Source of the DNA: Eremophila alpestris peregrina
Taxonomy: Eukaryota > Chordata > Aves > Passeriformes > Alaudidae
NCBI GenBank assembly: GCA_009792885.1
Contig: WMCF01000018.1
Span: forward strand, 11,666,692 to 11,730,691
Length of the DNA stretch: 64,000 nt
Direction of reading: 5' to 3'
Each line of letters opens with the position of its first letter. Position 1 is the first letter of the stretch. Shown piece after piece: positions 47,067-60,953 of this stretch. A model generated the notes under the pieces. The model was not told the origin of the DNA. It ran no database searches and was given only the letters and a program-made list of their open reading frames with translations. Made by a program: the position numbers and the translations under genes.

Positions 47067-50000
47067 CTGGAAGGCAAAGGAAGAAGAAAACCCAAAATAA
47101 TTATATCATTCGATGCAACAGTGAGTGTGCTGGTCAGCTTGGTTCCTCTTACCATCACAGCAGATTTAATACAGAAAATCCACATTTTGATGCATCTCTG
47201 TCTCTTTTATGTGGGATGAACCCCCATTCCCAGGCTGTCTATGCTCAGGAAGGGCCAAGCAAATTGTAGGATCACAGCCCAGCAAACACTGGACAGGACA
47301 CTGCTGTGTGGGTGGGGGATTTGAACAGGTGGAAAGGATCCATTGGGCTGTTGGACCTGACATCAGGACTGGTTTGTTCCCACCATGGCACGAGGGCTGG
47401 AGGAGACACGAGTGGACCTCCAGGAGCCCTGTGCCCTCCTGGGCCAGGAGGCCAGGACAGGGCAGGTTTCCTGGCCTTGGGGCACTGGGAGCCCAAGGAA
47501 TTAAACCCTTCTACTTCAGGCCAATATTCAGGTCTAAACTGAGACAGGTACCTCAGGGCAGGGCTCCCAGCTCCATGCAGGCACAGCAGAGCACACAGAG
47601 TGATCCAGTCATTAACCAGAATGCCTATTTTACACAAATCCCAGCATCTTCCTAAGCTCTGCTGCCTGCATGGGGAAGAAGCAGGTTTCAGGTTGTCCAC
47701 ACAAAGGTGTCTGAGAATATCTGAGGTGTTTTTTGTGTCTTCAGCTGCCCCTCTGATGGGTGGAGGTCCCCCATCCATCCTCTATCATATCTACCAGTTG
47801 TGGGGGAGAAAAAGAGGACTATCCTTAGCTATGCTCCCTGTTCCTACTGCTGATGCTTTTGCTCAAGAAACAACTTCTGAACCCAGCTTGTTTACAGGGC
47901 AACTTTCTGAAGCAAGTGAAACCCCAGAGCAATGTACATAAAAACGTGGAGTTACATCCTACTGGAGCTGGTTCTGCTGCAGCAGCCACGGGAGGGGCTC
48001 TGTTTGTGCACAGCCCACACCAGCCTTTCCCCTGTGAGCCAGTCCTGCTCACAAATCCAGGCCCAGCCTCCAGAGAAAACACAGCTCACAGCTCTTCTGA
48101 AGGAGGGGAAGAACAGAGATGTGATCCCTGCCAGAAGGGGTTCATTACTCGTGTTACACCATGAAGTCATAGCAAGGTTGGTCACCCTGAAGAGTTTGCA
48201 CACTAAGGGCACCAAAAATGCTGCCACAGGCAGGAACTTGGGTCCATCCAGACCTCCCTGGCTCCTTGCTCAGGCAGTAGGGAGGTGCAGGTGTTTCCTG
48301 GGGTGCTTTGAGCCCAGCCCCAGCACCTCTCTGTCACCTGAGCAGGCACAGTGTGGCTGTGCTCAGCAGCAGCACTCAGAGGTGCTCATTCCCTCCTGAA
48401 CACAGAAAGGACTGAGACTGAGTCCATGTGGCCTCAGGAACACATTCAGTGACCTTCAGCTCCCTCTCAGATCCTTCCAGGCAGGAAAACAAACAGCAAG
48501 GACAAAAAAAGACATCTTTCACTTCAATTCCCAGAAAGGTGACTGACACCCACGTAGATTAAAAGCCAGATCCAGGAAGATATTTCAGTGTCCACAGAGG
48601 AGACAGACACTGTTCTAAATGGTGCCCTGGAGTAAAGGGCTATCAGGAACTAAATACAAAAACGTGGCCTTAGTTCAGATCTTTAGCCAAAAGACTCTCC
48701 TTTATTTTAATATCACACTCAAAAGGTCCCTACCAAAGAAAAACCCAAGTGAAGCCTCCTTCCCTCAGCCATCTCTTTAATTTATTTAGGGGTTTTTCCT
48801 TCCAGCATCAAAACAGGAAGAACCTGCAAACAAAGCCAGTAAAGACATTTATATTTGAGGGCAGGGAAGTTTTTTAGCACTTACTGACACTTCTCCCTGT
48901 GGAAGGCAGCAGGCATCTTGCTCTCCTGCTAGCAGCTCAGGAAACCAGCAGCTGGCCAGCTGTGAGACACAGCTGGATCCCTGCTGCTCCCAGCACCCCA
49001 AACTCTGCCAGAAAAATTAACCCAAAGGATGATGAGATTCCTCAGACCATAAGAAGTCCTGTTGGACAGAACCCTCTGAGAGCCAGCAGTGCTCCACAGA
49101 TTCCCAGTCAGACATATTTGGCTAAAAATGAGGATCTTGGATCTCCTTCACTCCTGGGGATCTTTCCTCCATCTGAAACCTCCCAGTTAGTGCTGAGCCC
49201 ACACTTTTCTGAGAAATGGTGTCCCTCCCTTCCTCCTAAGAGCTTTAGCTGGGGGAGTGTGAATCACAGACAAGGCTGGCTGTTTCTTTGGACTTTCCAG
49301 CTTCTTCCAGCCAATGGCCAAGCTAGGAATAATAGGAATATGACTGATATAATCTGACAGCTCATTTCATTAATGACTTAGTGTGGGGGTTTTAATCAAA
49401 TGATCCCATAATTCAACTCCTGTCCAGACATGAAATCTGGTATTTATGGAGTGGAATCTTCCCATCTGTGCTGAAATCATGAAGAGCAGAAACTTTTAGA
49501 ATTTAAAAAGAAAGAAGAAGGAAAAAAGGGAGGTTAAGGAGTTTTGGGGAGTCCACTGAGGGTTTCAACAGCAGTGTCTGGGGCAGCCCTTATCTCAGTC
49601 AAACCAGTTTTGCTCAGCATTAGGTGAAATGCAAATTGGCAAGAAGTGTGAGTCACCTGCCTCTGGGGCAGGAATTCACCAGGGAAAATCACTGGTTATG
49701 GGGATGGATTTGCTTCCTTGGGCAGACACAGCTTTACCTGGGAAGGGAGGACAGAAGCAGCTATAGCTCATCCCTCTGCCCCCACATTAATAACATGCAG
49801 CTACTCAATTTCCACCTCCAGGGCCAGCCTATCCTATTGCCACCATTTCCTCTCTCCATGGGAAGAGGAGAAAAGCTCACCCCATGAATGTGGGCTGAGA
49901 GGTGGCCACTGCACAGCAAAGGCAGCTTCTGGCTTGGAGCTGCTCTGCTGGGTCATCCCCACTGGGTTAAGGTGCTCTAAATTAAATTGCAAAGGTCAAA

Positions 50001-53000
50001 TGCTGCTCTTGACTGAGGGCAGAGAACCTGGAAATGGAACGTTGGTGGCTGGCCCTTGACTGGATGTTACAGCCAGGGGCACCTGGAGCCTCCAGAGCTA
50101 AAATCAAAGCTTTTCCTGTCACAATCCAGGGGACAAAGCTGGTGGGTGAAGGCAGATGGGTCTCCCTTACACCCACTGCCAAAACCACAGCAACACTCCT
50201 GCTTGCTAAATCCAACCCTCATCCCCAGCACAGTGTGGGGAGAAGCCTTCAGGAAGGACTGCATGGCTAATGAAGTGTCAAGGTCACTCCCAAGGCTGGT
50301 TAATGATTAATAGCTGGAAGTGCCAGCAATCCCTGCTCCCTTTGGGTCAGCTCAGTCCATGTGGGAAACCCAGACCTTGCAGGATGTTTCTCCAGGCACT
50401 CCTGGGCTGTTTGGGTGGGGAGGAAAAAGCAGGGCTCAGGAAGGGGACAGGGGAACATTTCAAACTCCTGAAGCACACTCTGAATCCAGGCTGCTCTGGC
50501 TTTTGGCATGTGCTTGCTGGGCTGTAGTCACAGCAATAAAAAAACCCCCAGTGAAATGACTAATGCTCTGTACAGCTTTGGGAAAATAGGAAGCAGCTGT
50601 GGCTCCAGCCTTTCCAGGCTGAAAGGCCTAATTATTGGGAATACTTGGACTGGCATGAGATGAGGTAAAGCAGGGGCTGTTGAATTGCTTTCATTGTCTC
50701 CACCAGAGTTGGGCATCTGGGCCCAAGGAGGTGCCATTTGTTGTTTGCAGACAGGACAGTGGTTAACTCTTGTTTTGCCCAGAGGAGTGAAGTTCAACAC
50801 TGCAGTTCCCTCGTGTGGCTCATCAGCTCAGGAACAGGGACTGTCCCCAGTGAGTGACTGTCCAGAAGTTCAGCACTCAGCCTGGGTAAGCTGTCTTGTA
50901 TTTCTCTGTTGCAAGAGGAGAAAAAGCAGGAAAATCATGGGGAGGGAGGGCCAGCCATGGGGCTTGTCTTCTCTCTCAGAGCTGTAAGACCTCCCTCCAG
51001 CCCTTGCTGGATGAGCTGGGGCACAATGATGAGGGCAGGGAACAGAATTATGTATTGTGGGGATGGGAAAAGAGAAGAAAACACAGCTCAGCTCATCCTC
51101 CTGCTCCAAGCCCTGTGAGGTGCAGGTTCAGGAGCTCAGTGTGGCCCTCAAACCAAGGACAGGGCTCTGCCCAGACACGCCTGGGTGACCACAGAGAGCA
51201 CTTCAGCCTTCCTGGAAAGAGCTGTTGCCTGGCAGCTAAAATTACGTAAAGCAGGCCTTGAAATAAGATGCTATTTCTGATCACAGTGGGCAATTAAACA
51301 TTGGAACAGCTTATTAGGGAAGCTGGCAGGCTTGGCTTTACCTCATGTCTTTGAAATGAGATGGGGGAATGGCTGGGCTCAGCTCCTCGGGCTCTGGGGC
51401 CATGAGCTGCTGCTCAGGGGCTGCACTTCCAGCAAAAGCTGCTCCTTCCCATGGGTTTGGCAATGAGGCAAACACATGGACTGGCCCTTCAGCCACCTCC
51501 ACTGGTCAGAAAAGATCCCCTGTCCATGCTGCAAAGTCATCAGGATGGATCTTGCCATGGTTTGAAGGGCTTTTTTGGGCTTAAGTAGTGCTGGAGCCAA
51601 ACCTGAGATGGGGCATTGGGTGGGATGAACTGAGATTGTGCTCCTCTGCTCAGGGTCAGTGGCTCTGGAGATAAGAGGGGACTTCCCTGGTTCAAGTGGG
51701 GCAGGATTTCCCTTTTTTCCATGAATGGCATCCAGGGATCCCCACACCACAAGCTACCTGACAAGTGATTGGTGTTTTCTGTTCTTTGCTGGTGGGCTGG
51801 GATGCTGAGGATGCTGAGCTTGTTCAGGGTATAAAAGCATGGGATGAAGAGATGGTTTAATGTTAATGATGGCCTCTCAAACTGTAAGTGTTCTACAGCC
51901 CAGGAGAGGGTTTGAATTCCCTATTCAGTAAATTTAAAGGATGCAGAAAGCTGGATTCACCTAGCCAAGGAATTTCTCAGGCTCTGAAAGAGCAATAATC
52001 ATTTTGCCCTGTCTGAAAAAAAGCTGACCAGTGTTTCCTGGACTCAGTTGTTCTGTCTCTTTAACCCTGGAAATTCACCCCACCTCCAACCACCATCCCA
52101 GGCCTTACAAGAAGCAGACCTCTGGCTTGGTGTGACTTCCTACAACCTGTGCCTTCACCTCCTGGCCATTTCTGGCACCTCAGACTTAGTAGCTCATACT
52201 TGGTCAGTCCCAGAAAAGCTGTGAGCTTCATCTTTCAGCTCCTTGTGAGGATGGACTTTGCACTAATCCTCCAGTCCTTCCATTGTTCTTAATATAAAAG
52301 CAAAGAGCACAAGGAAATACCAGGTTGCTGGGAAATAATCACCTTTCCAGCAGCACTAGCCCTCAATCTGTATCTCATATCCCTCTTTGAATTCCTCAGA
52401 GGACATCTGATTTATAGAAGGGAAGGCATCTCATGATTTGTCTCCTCTGATTTTGACCAGTCCCTGCAGCTGCATTTCCACCTGCCCTAAATTCTAGCTC
52501 AGCACCTCACTCCATGCAGGAAATACTGCTCATTCCTCCACACCTCTCTTCATGATCCCCCTTGTCCCCCTCTGTTTGTCTCACTGCTGGTGGTGTTCCA
52601 GCAGCCTGATCTTTAAGCAGATGGTCTTGGGAAACTGATTTGGAAGGGCAGGGTTTTTTTCCCCGAACTGCTGCTATTTCTGAGTCCTCCCCTCTAAAAT
52701 TTTACCAGCTGGCTGCTTGTCCTGGGAAGGATGGAGCTGCATTGTCCCAGCAAACTTCCCACAATGCAGGAACAATGCACTGACAATTCAATCAGAATCT
52801 TGACTTCAGCCACAGCTCCCCAGTCATGGGCTCTGAGTTTCCCAGAGCTCTGGAAGAGGCAGAGCCACTTGGCTGAAGGTGGGGCTGGCACAGACCTTGC
52901 CTTGGTGTCCTGCAGAGAAGGTCAGAGCATCCACACAGCTCCTGGCTGGATTCTTTCCCAGCAAGTCCTCCTTCCCCAGGATGTCTTTGAAAGCTCTTCC

Positions 53001-56000
53001 AGGCAGGCAGGGACTCTGAGGGCAGCCCTAAAGGACTCAAAGCTTTCCTAAGCAGCAGCAGCAGAAGCTGAGCTGCAGGAAGCTCTCCCTGAGATCAGCC
53101 CCTGTGACTGATAACAACAAATCCACCTCTATGAAGATCCATGAGGAAAAACCAGGCACAAGAAGCTGTTAAAAACCTCCTGCATACAGGAGGTTGTGCT
53201 GGTGTGGTGCCAGGTGCATTTTTGTCAGATAATAAATTTCAGCTTGGTGCACACCTCCTTCAGAGGTATCCATTGCACCCCCAGCCCCCCTCCGTGGGGT
53301 TTTTGAGTCAGCAACAGCACAGAGCTATCCCAAGGGAAAGGTGAGCAGGGAGCCTGCCAATTCATCAGGAACAAATCTCTCCTTTCTTTTAGTTCTTTCT
53401 CCTCTGGTGAAAGGGAGAGATTCCTGGCTCAGGACCAGCATTGCATCCAAAGGCAGGGCTCCATGGCACAGTGAGGGCAGGAGGTGCACGCAGAAGGAAA
53501 GCAAAGCCATTTTAATTCCTCTTCCTGGTTCCCAGGGAGGTGGCTCAGGTTCTAACTAACTTCTAATTACTCACCACCTCCACGAAAAGAGTTACCATCC
53601 TCTTCCAAATCAGCATTTTAACACAGCATGATTTAACCCCATGGCTGCAGGTGAAATAAAACCAGAGCTGAGACATCAGGGAGGAGAGAAAGTGCATTTG
53701 TTCACCTGTGCAAGAATGTCCTGGGGAGTGCCTGCTCTTCAAAAGCTTACAGGAAGGAGAAAAACTAAAAATAAAAGCATTTTCCCAGCTGAAACTGAGG
53801 AATACGCCTCAGCTTTCTATGCAGAGCCTGGAGGAAGGGGAGGAGAGGGGTTTAGAGGCTGGGATTTATCCACGTTCTCTTGGGCATCTCAGTTTCAGCT
53901 GCACGAGTCTGAGGAGGGCTTTCCCTGGGTGGTTCCCCTCATGCTGGTGTTTGCCCTAGGGCAGATCCAGTGACTCTTGGGCAGGAGGGACTGGCTGTTC
54001 CCTTGGCCTAACAGGAAAAGCCCTGGCTGGAGAGCCCAGCTTGCCACACTTCCCTCCTGCTCTCACAGAGTGTGGGGGCTCATCCCACCCACTGTGCCCC
54101 GAGATTCTGCCAGCATGAGCTGAGACAAAACCATGAATAAAACCTCCTTTAAACCCAAGTGCCAGTGCCCACCTGGCCCATCCTCCCCAAAAAACAAGTC
54201 CAAGAGTTGGGATTTTTGCTGCTGCAGTAACAGTTTATATTTATTGTAAGAATTCACACGTATGTATGTGTGCAAGGCAAAGAGCAGCTTTTCCCTGGTG
54301 CACAGTTTAATGAGTTGAATAAACCCTTGCCCTCAGGACCTTTTTTTGGTGGGGAAGGAGCAGGGGAGATGCTCTGCCTCCACTCAGACCAGCTGCAGAA
54401 CTGGTTCCAGAGCATTGGCTTCCCAGTGGAAAGTGGCAAGATTAATATTAACTACCAAAAAGAAGGGGCTGTTTCAGTTTTGTCCCAGTTCAGACCTGCA
54501 GGCATGGCATCAAGCTTGGGAAGAGAACCCCAGGACTTCCGTATAATAAAAAAAACCCAACCCAACAAACCCAAAAAGCCAAACAGGTTTCCATTTTGGA
54601 TTGCAAATGCAAAGCCCTGCACCGAAGCAGGTGCTCTGTGGGTGACTCTGCACTTCCATCTCTGGCCCAGTGAGATGTGAAAGGTTTATTCAGGGAGAAG
54701 TTTTGTTTCTCAGGCAGCAAGGGGGAAGCTCATCCCTTGTGAGTGTTGGCTGACACAACTCCCATGAAAGACACCAAAACAAAAGGGGACCGATTAACCC
54801 AGTCCAAGCTTGGCTCTGAGGCTGCTCTTGGCTCTCCTGGCACTTTGGAGGGGCCACTCAGCTTCTCTGGGCAGAAATGAAAGCAGAGAGAGAGCAGCAC
54901 AACACCTGCACCAAGCCAGGTGAATAAAACATCCCTGAAAACGCTGCAAGAACAGCTTTAGACAGAGTCACTCATCCTGGATGACCCTTTTCACCTGGAG
55001 CTGCCAATGGGAGTTTTGTCTGAGCACCAGGAAAGGAACAAGGCATCTTGAAAGACTGGGATGGGTGGGATAGCAACAAAGGGCAGTAATTCAGGCTCTA
55101 GCACACTCCCAAAGGAAAAATGGGTACCCAGATAGTCTCTGTTACCCAAAAAAGAACATGATTTCCAGCACTGCCTGTTTCCTACCCTGTGCAGCTGTTT
55201 TTGTAAGAGCAGTGTTAAATAAAGGGCCAGGCACAAACCTCTCCTTTCATCCCAGGGCATGGCAGCAGGACATTTTTAGGTAGAAGAGGTCGACTGCTCT
55301 GAATAGCTCCTTCCACAGGAACTGCCCAGGATGGAGCCCAACCATGCAATTTAACATCCCCACGAGCCACATCCTTGACGTGGATATAAGGTAATAACGA
55401 GTTCCACTGTTACTGTACCCAGCCTCAGATAAGCCCGAAGAGGCTCAGATAAAGAGAGATAACAAATGAGAGGGTTTCTGTTACAAGCAGAGATCCTTGG
55501 AAATCAAGGCAACTGAATTGGATGCACATCACCTGATGCCTGGACTTTTCAGAGTGGAAGATGCCAAAGACTTTAAATGAAAATATTCACTCCTTTCTGC
55601 ATCCCTTTCACATCCAGAATGGGTGCAAAAACAGTAGAAATATATAATCCTCCAGGATAAACCATAATTAGGCCCATTTCCAGGGTTGTATTATATGGAG
55701 AGAGAGCTCATGAGAGGAGAGGGTTTAATGAGTTGTGGGAGTGTTTCCCCCTGTGACTGAAGGATCTGTTCCTCTGAGGGGACATCAGAGGCTGAAGAAT
55801 ATACCTGAATAAACAAAGAGCTGGAGCAGAGCTATTTTGGGTGTGGTGTGGCCACACTGGAGTCCTTCCTGGGGCAGATGGACCTTTCACACTTGCAAAG
55901 CCCAACCTTGTGTCAGTCCAGTGAGACTCTCAGAAGGGTGACACAAAAATGGCAGGAAGGAGGGACCTTGAGGAGGGTCAGGGCTGGCACAAGTGTTCCC

Positions 56001-56829
56001 CAGGGGTGACAGAAATGCAGCAACACCAAGGCTTTGGCTGTGCCCTGAGCTCCCTTCACTGCACTGAGCATTCCAGGGCTCTGCTTCCAAGTGGGTCACC
56101 AGGTATTTAACTCTGTGGGAACTGAGGGAAGGCTTTCAGTCCTTCCAGCACAGCACAGAGCAGAGCCCCTACTACATTCCCAAGCATGGGGCAGGTGTCC
56201 AAGCCAGCCTCCTCCTCCTCAGCTGGGGATGGATCACCATGGGATGGGGTGGTCCAGAACAGAAAAGAAACAACTTCCATGTTCCAAGTCCACAAAAACT
56301 TGCGCAGCTCCATGGAAAAGACACCATGAACATCTTCAGCATCCCTGGCCATGGAAGAGCAGGGATTTATTGACTCAACCTAAGCAGAAGCCCCAAGACA
56401 CAGGAGAAGGCAGGAGATGAGGGTGACACTGCTCCCAGCCATGGCACTAAACCTTTGCTCCCAGCTGGGGCACCTTGGCAACTGCTGCCTCAAAGTCCTG
56501 CCTGGGAAAAGCATCATGAGACCGTGAGAAGGGAGCTGGAGGAGGATAAAGGCACCCTGTTTGTGCAGGGAGGAGGAGGAGGAGGGGAGGCTCACCTGGC
56601 TCTGCCAGGACGAAGGTGAGGGAATGCGGTTATAGGGGTTTTTTTCTCTGATCTGCCCGTCCTTGCATTGCCTTCCACCTGGCATCCCGGGGGAACGGTA
56701 AAACCCCGCGGAAGAGGAAAGCCAGTGCCCTGTGATTGTCTAATCTCCACTTTGCAGGCTCTAATCAGCCCATTTAGCTGCGGTGTGTAAAAAGCACCTG
56801 GATGATTCACCCTCTAAGTGCTGCTCTGG
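47067..56829 (-). other. Upstream of VILL coding exon 1, probable intron 1
   Basis: Nearly 10 kb without a recognisable exon, LINE or LTR. Only short chance reading frames are present. Interpreted as intron 1 if the 57552 exon is correct. Confidence 0.45.
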
Positions 56830-57500
56830 CGGGGCCAGTTCGCTTCAGCTGCTGTTACACTTGTTTACATCTGCGTTAGGGCAGCCTTGAATAAGCGTGA
56901 GCCTCCCACAGATGCTAATTCATATCAGCTCTCCTTTGTGTTAAATATTTATGTTCCTAATAGGCACGCCTAAGAAAAATACTGGCAAGCGAGCCGGCGG
57001 CTCAACTCCATCACAACTCAATTTTACCTCGGTGCAGCTCGCACCTCGAAGGAGCAGGATGAGAAAACATTCTATTTACAGAGCACAGCAGCTCGGCCAT
57101 TAGCAATCTGTCGATGGGACGACAATAAAACCCATCGATGAGCACTCCCAAAGACTTTCTGTGGCTGCCCGGGCTCATAAACGCGCCCCAAAGGCAGGCG
57201 AGCTTTCGGCAGCAGAACATGAAACAACCCAGGCCCAAACAAAACGCTGTGAATTGGTCGCTGCGCCAAATCAAAGCCAGCCTGTGCAGAGAGCTAAAGG
57301 AAAAGATGTGTTCTCGGAGCTGATGTGGAGCCCGGACGGGTTCTTGGCAAGCTCAGAGCCGCCTGTTCCAGCCCCAGACGATGTAAATCAGGGTGGGCTC
57401 CTCTCAGCAGACACATCCTGGCTTGGAACAGGGAGGATTTTTTTTTTTAAGTATGTAGCATATTAAATTTGTGTTTGTTTCTTGCTATCGCACATAACAA
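56830..57500. promoter_or_regulatory. CpG-rich block upstream in VILL intron 1, candidate conserved element
   Basis: This block contrasts with its surroundings: CpG dinucleotides are frequent (GCGAGCCGGCGGC, ATAAACGCGCCCC, GTCGCTGCGCC) and are mixed with AT-rich homeobox-type words such as CCATTAGCAAT and CAATAAAACCCATCGATG. No repeat or splice structure explains it. A regulatory role is inference. Confidence 0.35.
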
Positions 57501-57551
57501 AAGTCATTAAACAGTCCTGGCCTCATTAAAACTGGCAGGGAGGCTGCTTAC

Positions 57552-57800
57552 CTTGCTGCAAAGTGCGCCGAGTCCTCGCAGGTGTCCCCTCTCCACCAGC
57601 GCCTTCTCTCCTCTTCGCCCAGTCCCAGGGCACTTTTGCTCGCTGTCCTGCACCTTGTCAGCTCGGGAACAGCGCTGCTCGGTAATTCAATCCTCTGCTT
57701 AACCGCAGAGACACTCCTACCCGGAGATCACACCCATTCCCAGGCTCACGGAGGGACAAAGAGGGAGCCGGTACGGGAGAGTTCCAACCAACTCTCTGCT
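57552..57800 (-). promoter_or_regulatory. Candidate VILL non-coding first exon and promoter region
   Basis: On the - strand a CpG-bearing sequence ends at a good splice donor, GCAGCAAG|GTAAGC (exon end 57552). VILL coding exon 1 has an acceptor before its ATG, so an upstream 5' UTR exon is needed. This is the best candidate seen. The transcription start and exon length cannot be fixed by eye. Confidence 0.4.
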
Positions 57801-57839
57801 TGCATCAAATATCCACCGCTCTGAACCGACTGAATAATG

Positions 57840-60627
57840 ATTAAGTGCTGCTTTCATTGAAAACCTGTTTTGTCCAGATTTAGGAGGGCACAGGAGGGAT
57901 TATATTTTTTTTCCCCTTGCCCTTTTCTCTGCAGGACAAAGCAAGGTGCGGTGCTGCTCAGGGGCCAGGGAGTTCCAGCTCCACTCGCTGGCTCTGACTG
58001 TCCCCAATTTTGGCAAAGCTGTTCCAAGGGGGAAAGTGCTGGGGGAAGATCTTTGCTCTTCTGCCCCCTGCAAGGCAGAGCTGGGTGTCCCTGTGTTCCC
58101 AAGGAGCCCAGGGCGATGGGGAGCAGGGCTGAGGATCGCCTCAGGATTAGTGACTGGAACGGGGATGTAACAGAGCACTGGAGTGTTTAACTGGGCTGCC
58201 CTCCCAGGAGAAGAGTAATGATCAACCAGAGAGTGTTTGCTGAGCCACCTTCAGCAGCAGAAAGCTCTGTAGCTTATTGCTGAGAAAAGAATTACCTGTG
58301 AAGGGTGGCTGCAATATCCCAGCCACTGAAGGCTGCCTGGTGTCACTGACCTGAGGGAAATCCATCTCCTGGCATTCCCAACTCGCTGCTGATGGAGGGA
58401 ACATCCCTGTCCGGGGAAAGCACCCCTTGGTACCTTGTCATCTGCCACCAGTTCTGCTTTTGGGGGACCCAGGGCTGTGTCCAGCTGCGTTCTGCACATC
58501 TCCAAGGATGGAGACTACACAAAACCTCTCAGTACTGGGATCTATCCAAGGCCTTCCCTTCGGACACATTTTTCTCTTGTCACTTCCTTAATTTTCTAGA
58601 TTAGCCCCCACAATCTGAAAATAAACATGAATCAGCTCAGCAGCTAAACCAGGTGGCTGGATAGGTTTAAACCACAGTTCCCACAGGTCTCATCCACTGA
58701 CCACTCTTAGACCTCAGGGACCTGTGATGGGAAGAGTGCCCAGAATACCAGTGACACTGCCTCCAGAGCAGTGTGCCACCAACCACAGAGAGCTGCAAAC
58801 CAGGGCGTGGGCTGGACCTGCTCACTCAGCCTGGGTGTGCCCATTTCTGAGAGGATCACTGCAGAGAGCCGAGTTTCACGGTTTGAGATGCAAAACCAAC
58901 ACCTAGCAAGTGGTTTCTCCCTGTATGTCTGCAGGCTACAGCTCATAAACCTGTGACAGCCTTCACTGTTCATTTGTCATTCATTTAATTCTTTTCATTT
59001 CATCGTGCTGAGAGTGTTTGTTGCAGGGGGACAGAGGAACAGAGTTTTGTGTTTCCTCCAGTCCACAGGGGATGGGGACCTGCAACAGGGTCTGCTTTTA
59101 TCTTTGGAGTCCTCCCCAAGGCCACTGCTGGCCCAGCAGTGAGGGTCACACACCAGCAGATCTGGTGGGAGGCATTGGAAGGTGGGGTGAAAACCCCTGA
59201 AATCTTGGAGGATCAGCCCCAAACCCTGTTGTGTTCCCATTCCCCTTTTGCCTCATGGACTCGTTACCCCCAGAACCAAGGATTTAATTAATAGTTGTGG
59301 ATCTGGGTGCTTTTTTGGTGCTGATGTAAATCAAGCCACTTCCATGGCTGTGGCTACAGGAATTTGGGCTCTGGGAATGGAGCCTGTCATTCCCATACCC
59401 ACAGCTTTGCTAATGCACTTCAGGCTCACACACAGGTGATGCCTGAGCTGCCTGCCCTCTCCTCATCTCCATTAGTGCCACAGTGAAAAAGCAGTAAATT
59501 ATCCTGTTGAGCTTTTAAGGAGCCCAACTCTGCAGAAATACGTGGAAAGCAGTTTAGAACAAATCAATGCCAAGGGAAAAAGAAGATCTTCATCATAAAA
59601 CACGGGCTCATTTAGTGCTGAGCTGTAGGCACTTTTGCTTCCTGCTGATTCTGGTCGTGCCATGGGGTTATAGAGCAGAAAACATTATTTCCAAGCAGTT
59701 TAACTCAGTAGTGGTGGAAAACAGCATAGCCTGACTTTCCAGAACTGAAACATGATCTGAGAAGTCCCTGTCCAGCTGTGCTTCCCATGTGCACAGCCTG
59801 ATGCACTCGTGTCCTGGTCCTGAGCCTTGCCCTGCTACTCCCAGAGCTCAGAGACCTTGTTGGATATTTTTTTTTCTAGCATGCAGGTGGCAGATGGGGC
59901 TGTTTTCAGTGTCCCACTGCAAGCCCAAGACACTGGAAGCATTGTCACAGGTCCGTGCTGGGGTAAATCAGAGGCTGCTGGGAGGAAGAGTGCAGGACTG
60001 CAAGCTCAGGGTTTGGCAGCAGAGCAGCCCCAACATCTGCCTCAGCCTGGAGCATCCCACGTGCCTGTGGACAAGGTTGACATTGTGCACGGGGAAAGAG
60101 GCTCTGCCAAGGATGTGTTTGCAAAATGACACGTTCCAAAGGTATTTCCAGCCCACTTTGGGGTATGGAGCTCCAGGAGGAAGAGGGACGGGCCAAGCCC
60201 TGCAGATGAGATAACACAGCAGGGCTTCATGCCTTGGAAAAGCAAGGGAAGGAGTTAAAAAAAACCCCACAGGCTGCTCGAAGCACCAGTGCTTCACCCA
60301 TCAGTATGAGGTTAAAGATCCTGACCTGTAATAGCAAAAGCACTGCATGAACTTCTGAGAAGCTTTCAGGAGAGCTTTCCTTCACCCACAGCCCAAGGCA
60401 GTGACATTTCAGTGCACATCCCTCACAGAGCTTGGCTCAGGCACTTCTCTGCCCTACAGAATTGGGATGTCCAAATGAAAACCTGCATTGTGCCTCTTAC
60501 AGCTGTAACCACTGCTCTGCCAGAGGAGGGCTGGGTTATAAGCCACTGCTCCCTCACCTCCTGTGCTCCTGGGTGTGGGGGAGAAGGCAATCCAAGTGCT
60601 TGTGTGCTGACTGCAAGATCATCTCTC
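57840..60627. other. Upstream flank of VILL
   Basis: No exon, repeat family or CpG-rich block recognised. Confidence 0.5.
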
Positions 60628-60953
60628 AGATGAGACCTTATCACTCTCTGCAAGACCCTGATAGGAGCTGGGGGTTGGTCTCTTCTCCCAGGTAACAAAA
60701 GAAGAGAGGAAATGGTTCCAAGCTGTGCCAAAGGAGGTTTGGCCTGGATATTAGGAAAGAAATTTCTTCACCCCAAAGGTTATCAAGCATTGGAACAGGC
60801 TGACAGGGAAGTGGTGGAGTCCCTATCCCTGAAGGGAGTTCAAAGATAGAGATGTGGCACTTGGGGACAGGGTTTAGTGGTGGCCTTGGCATTGCTAGGC
60901 TTCCAGATGGACTTGATCTTGCAGGTCTTTTCCAAGCTAAATGGTTCTGTGAG
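60628..60953 (+). mobile_element. CR1 LINE 3' fragment, longest copy here
   Basis: Runs from GAGACCTTATCACTCTCTGCA through GTTGGTCTCTTCTCCCAGGTAAC, GGATATTAGGAAAGAAATTTCTTC and AAGCATTGGAACAGGCTG to the TTTTCCAAGCTAAATGGTTCTG tail, about 325 bp. No reverse transcriptase reading frame remains. Confidence 0.92.

Noticed and set aside
47067..56829. Several open frames of 100-150 codons in the long upstream interval
   Set aside because: They overlap each other on both strands, lack domain motifs and splice structure, and match chance expectation.
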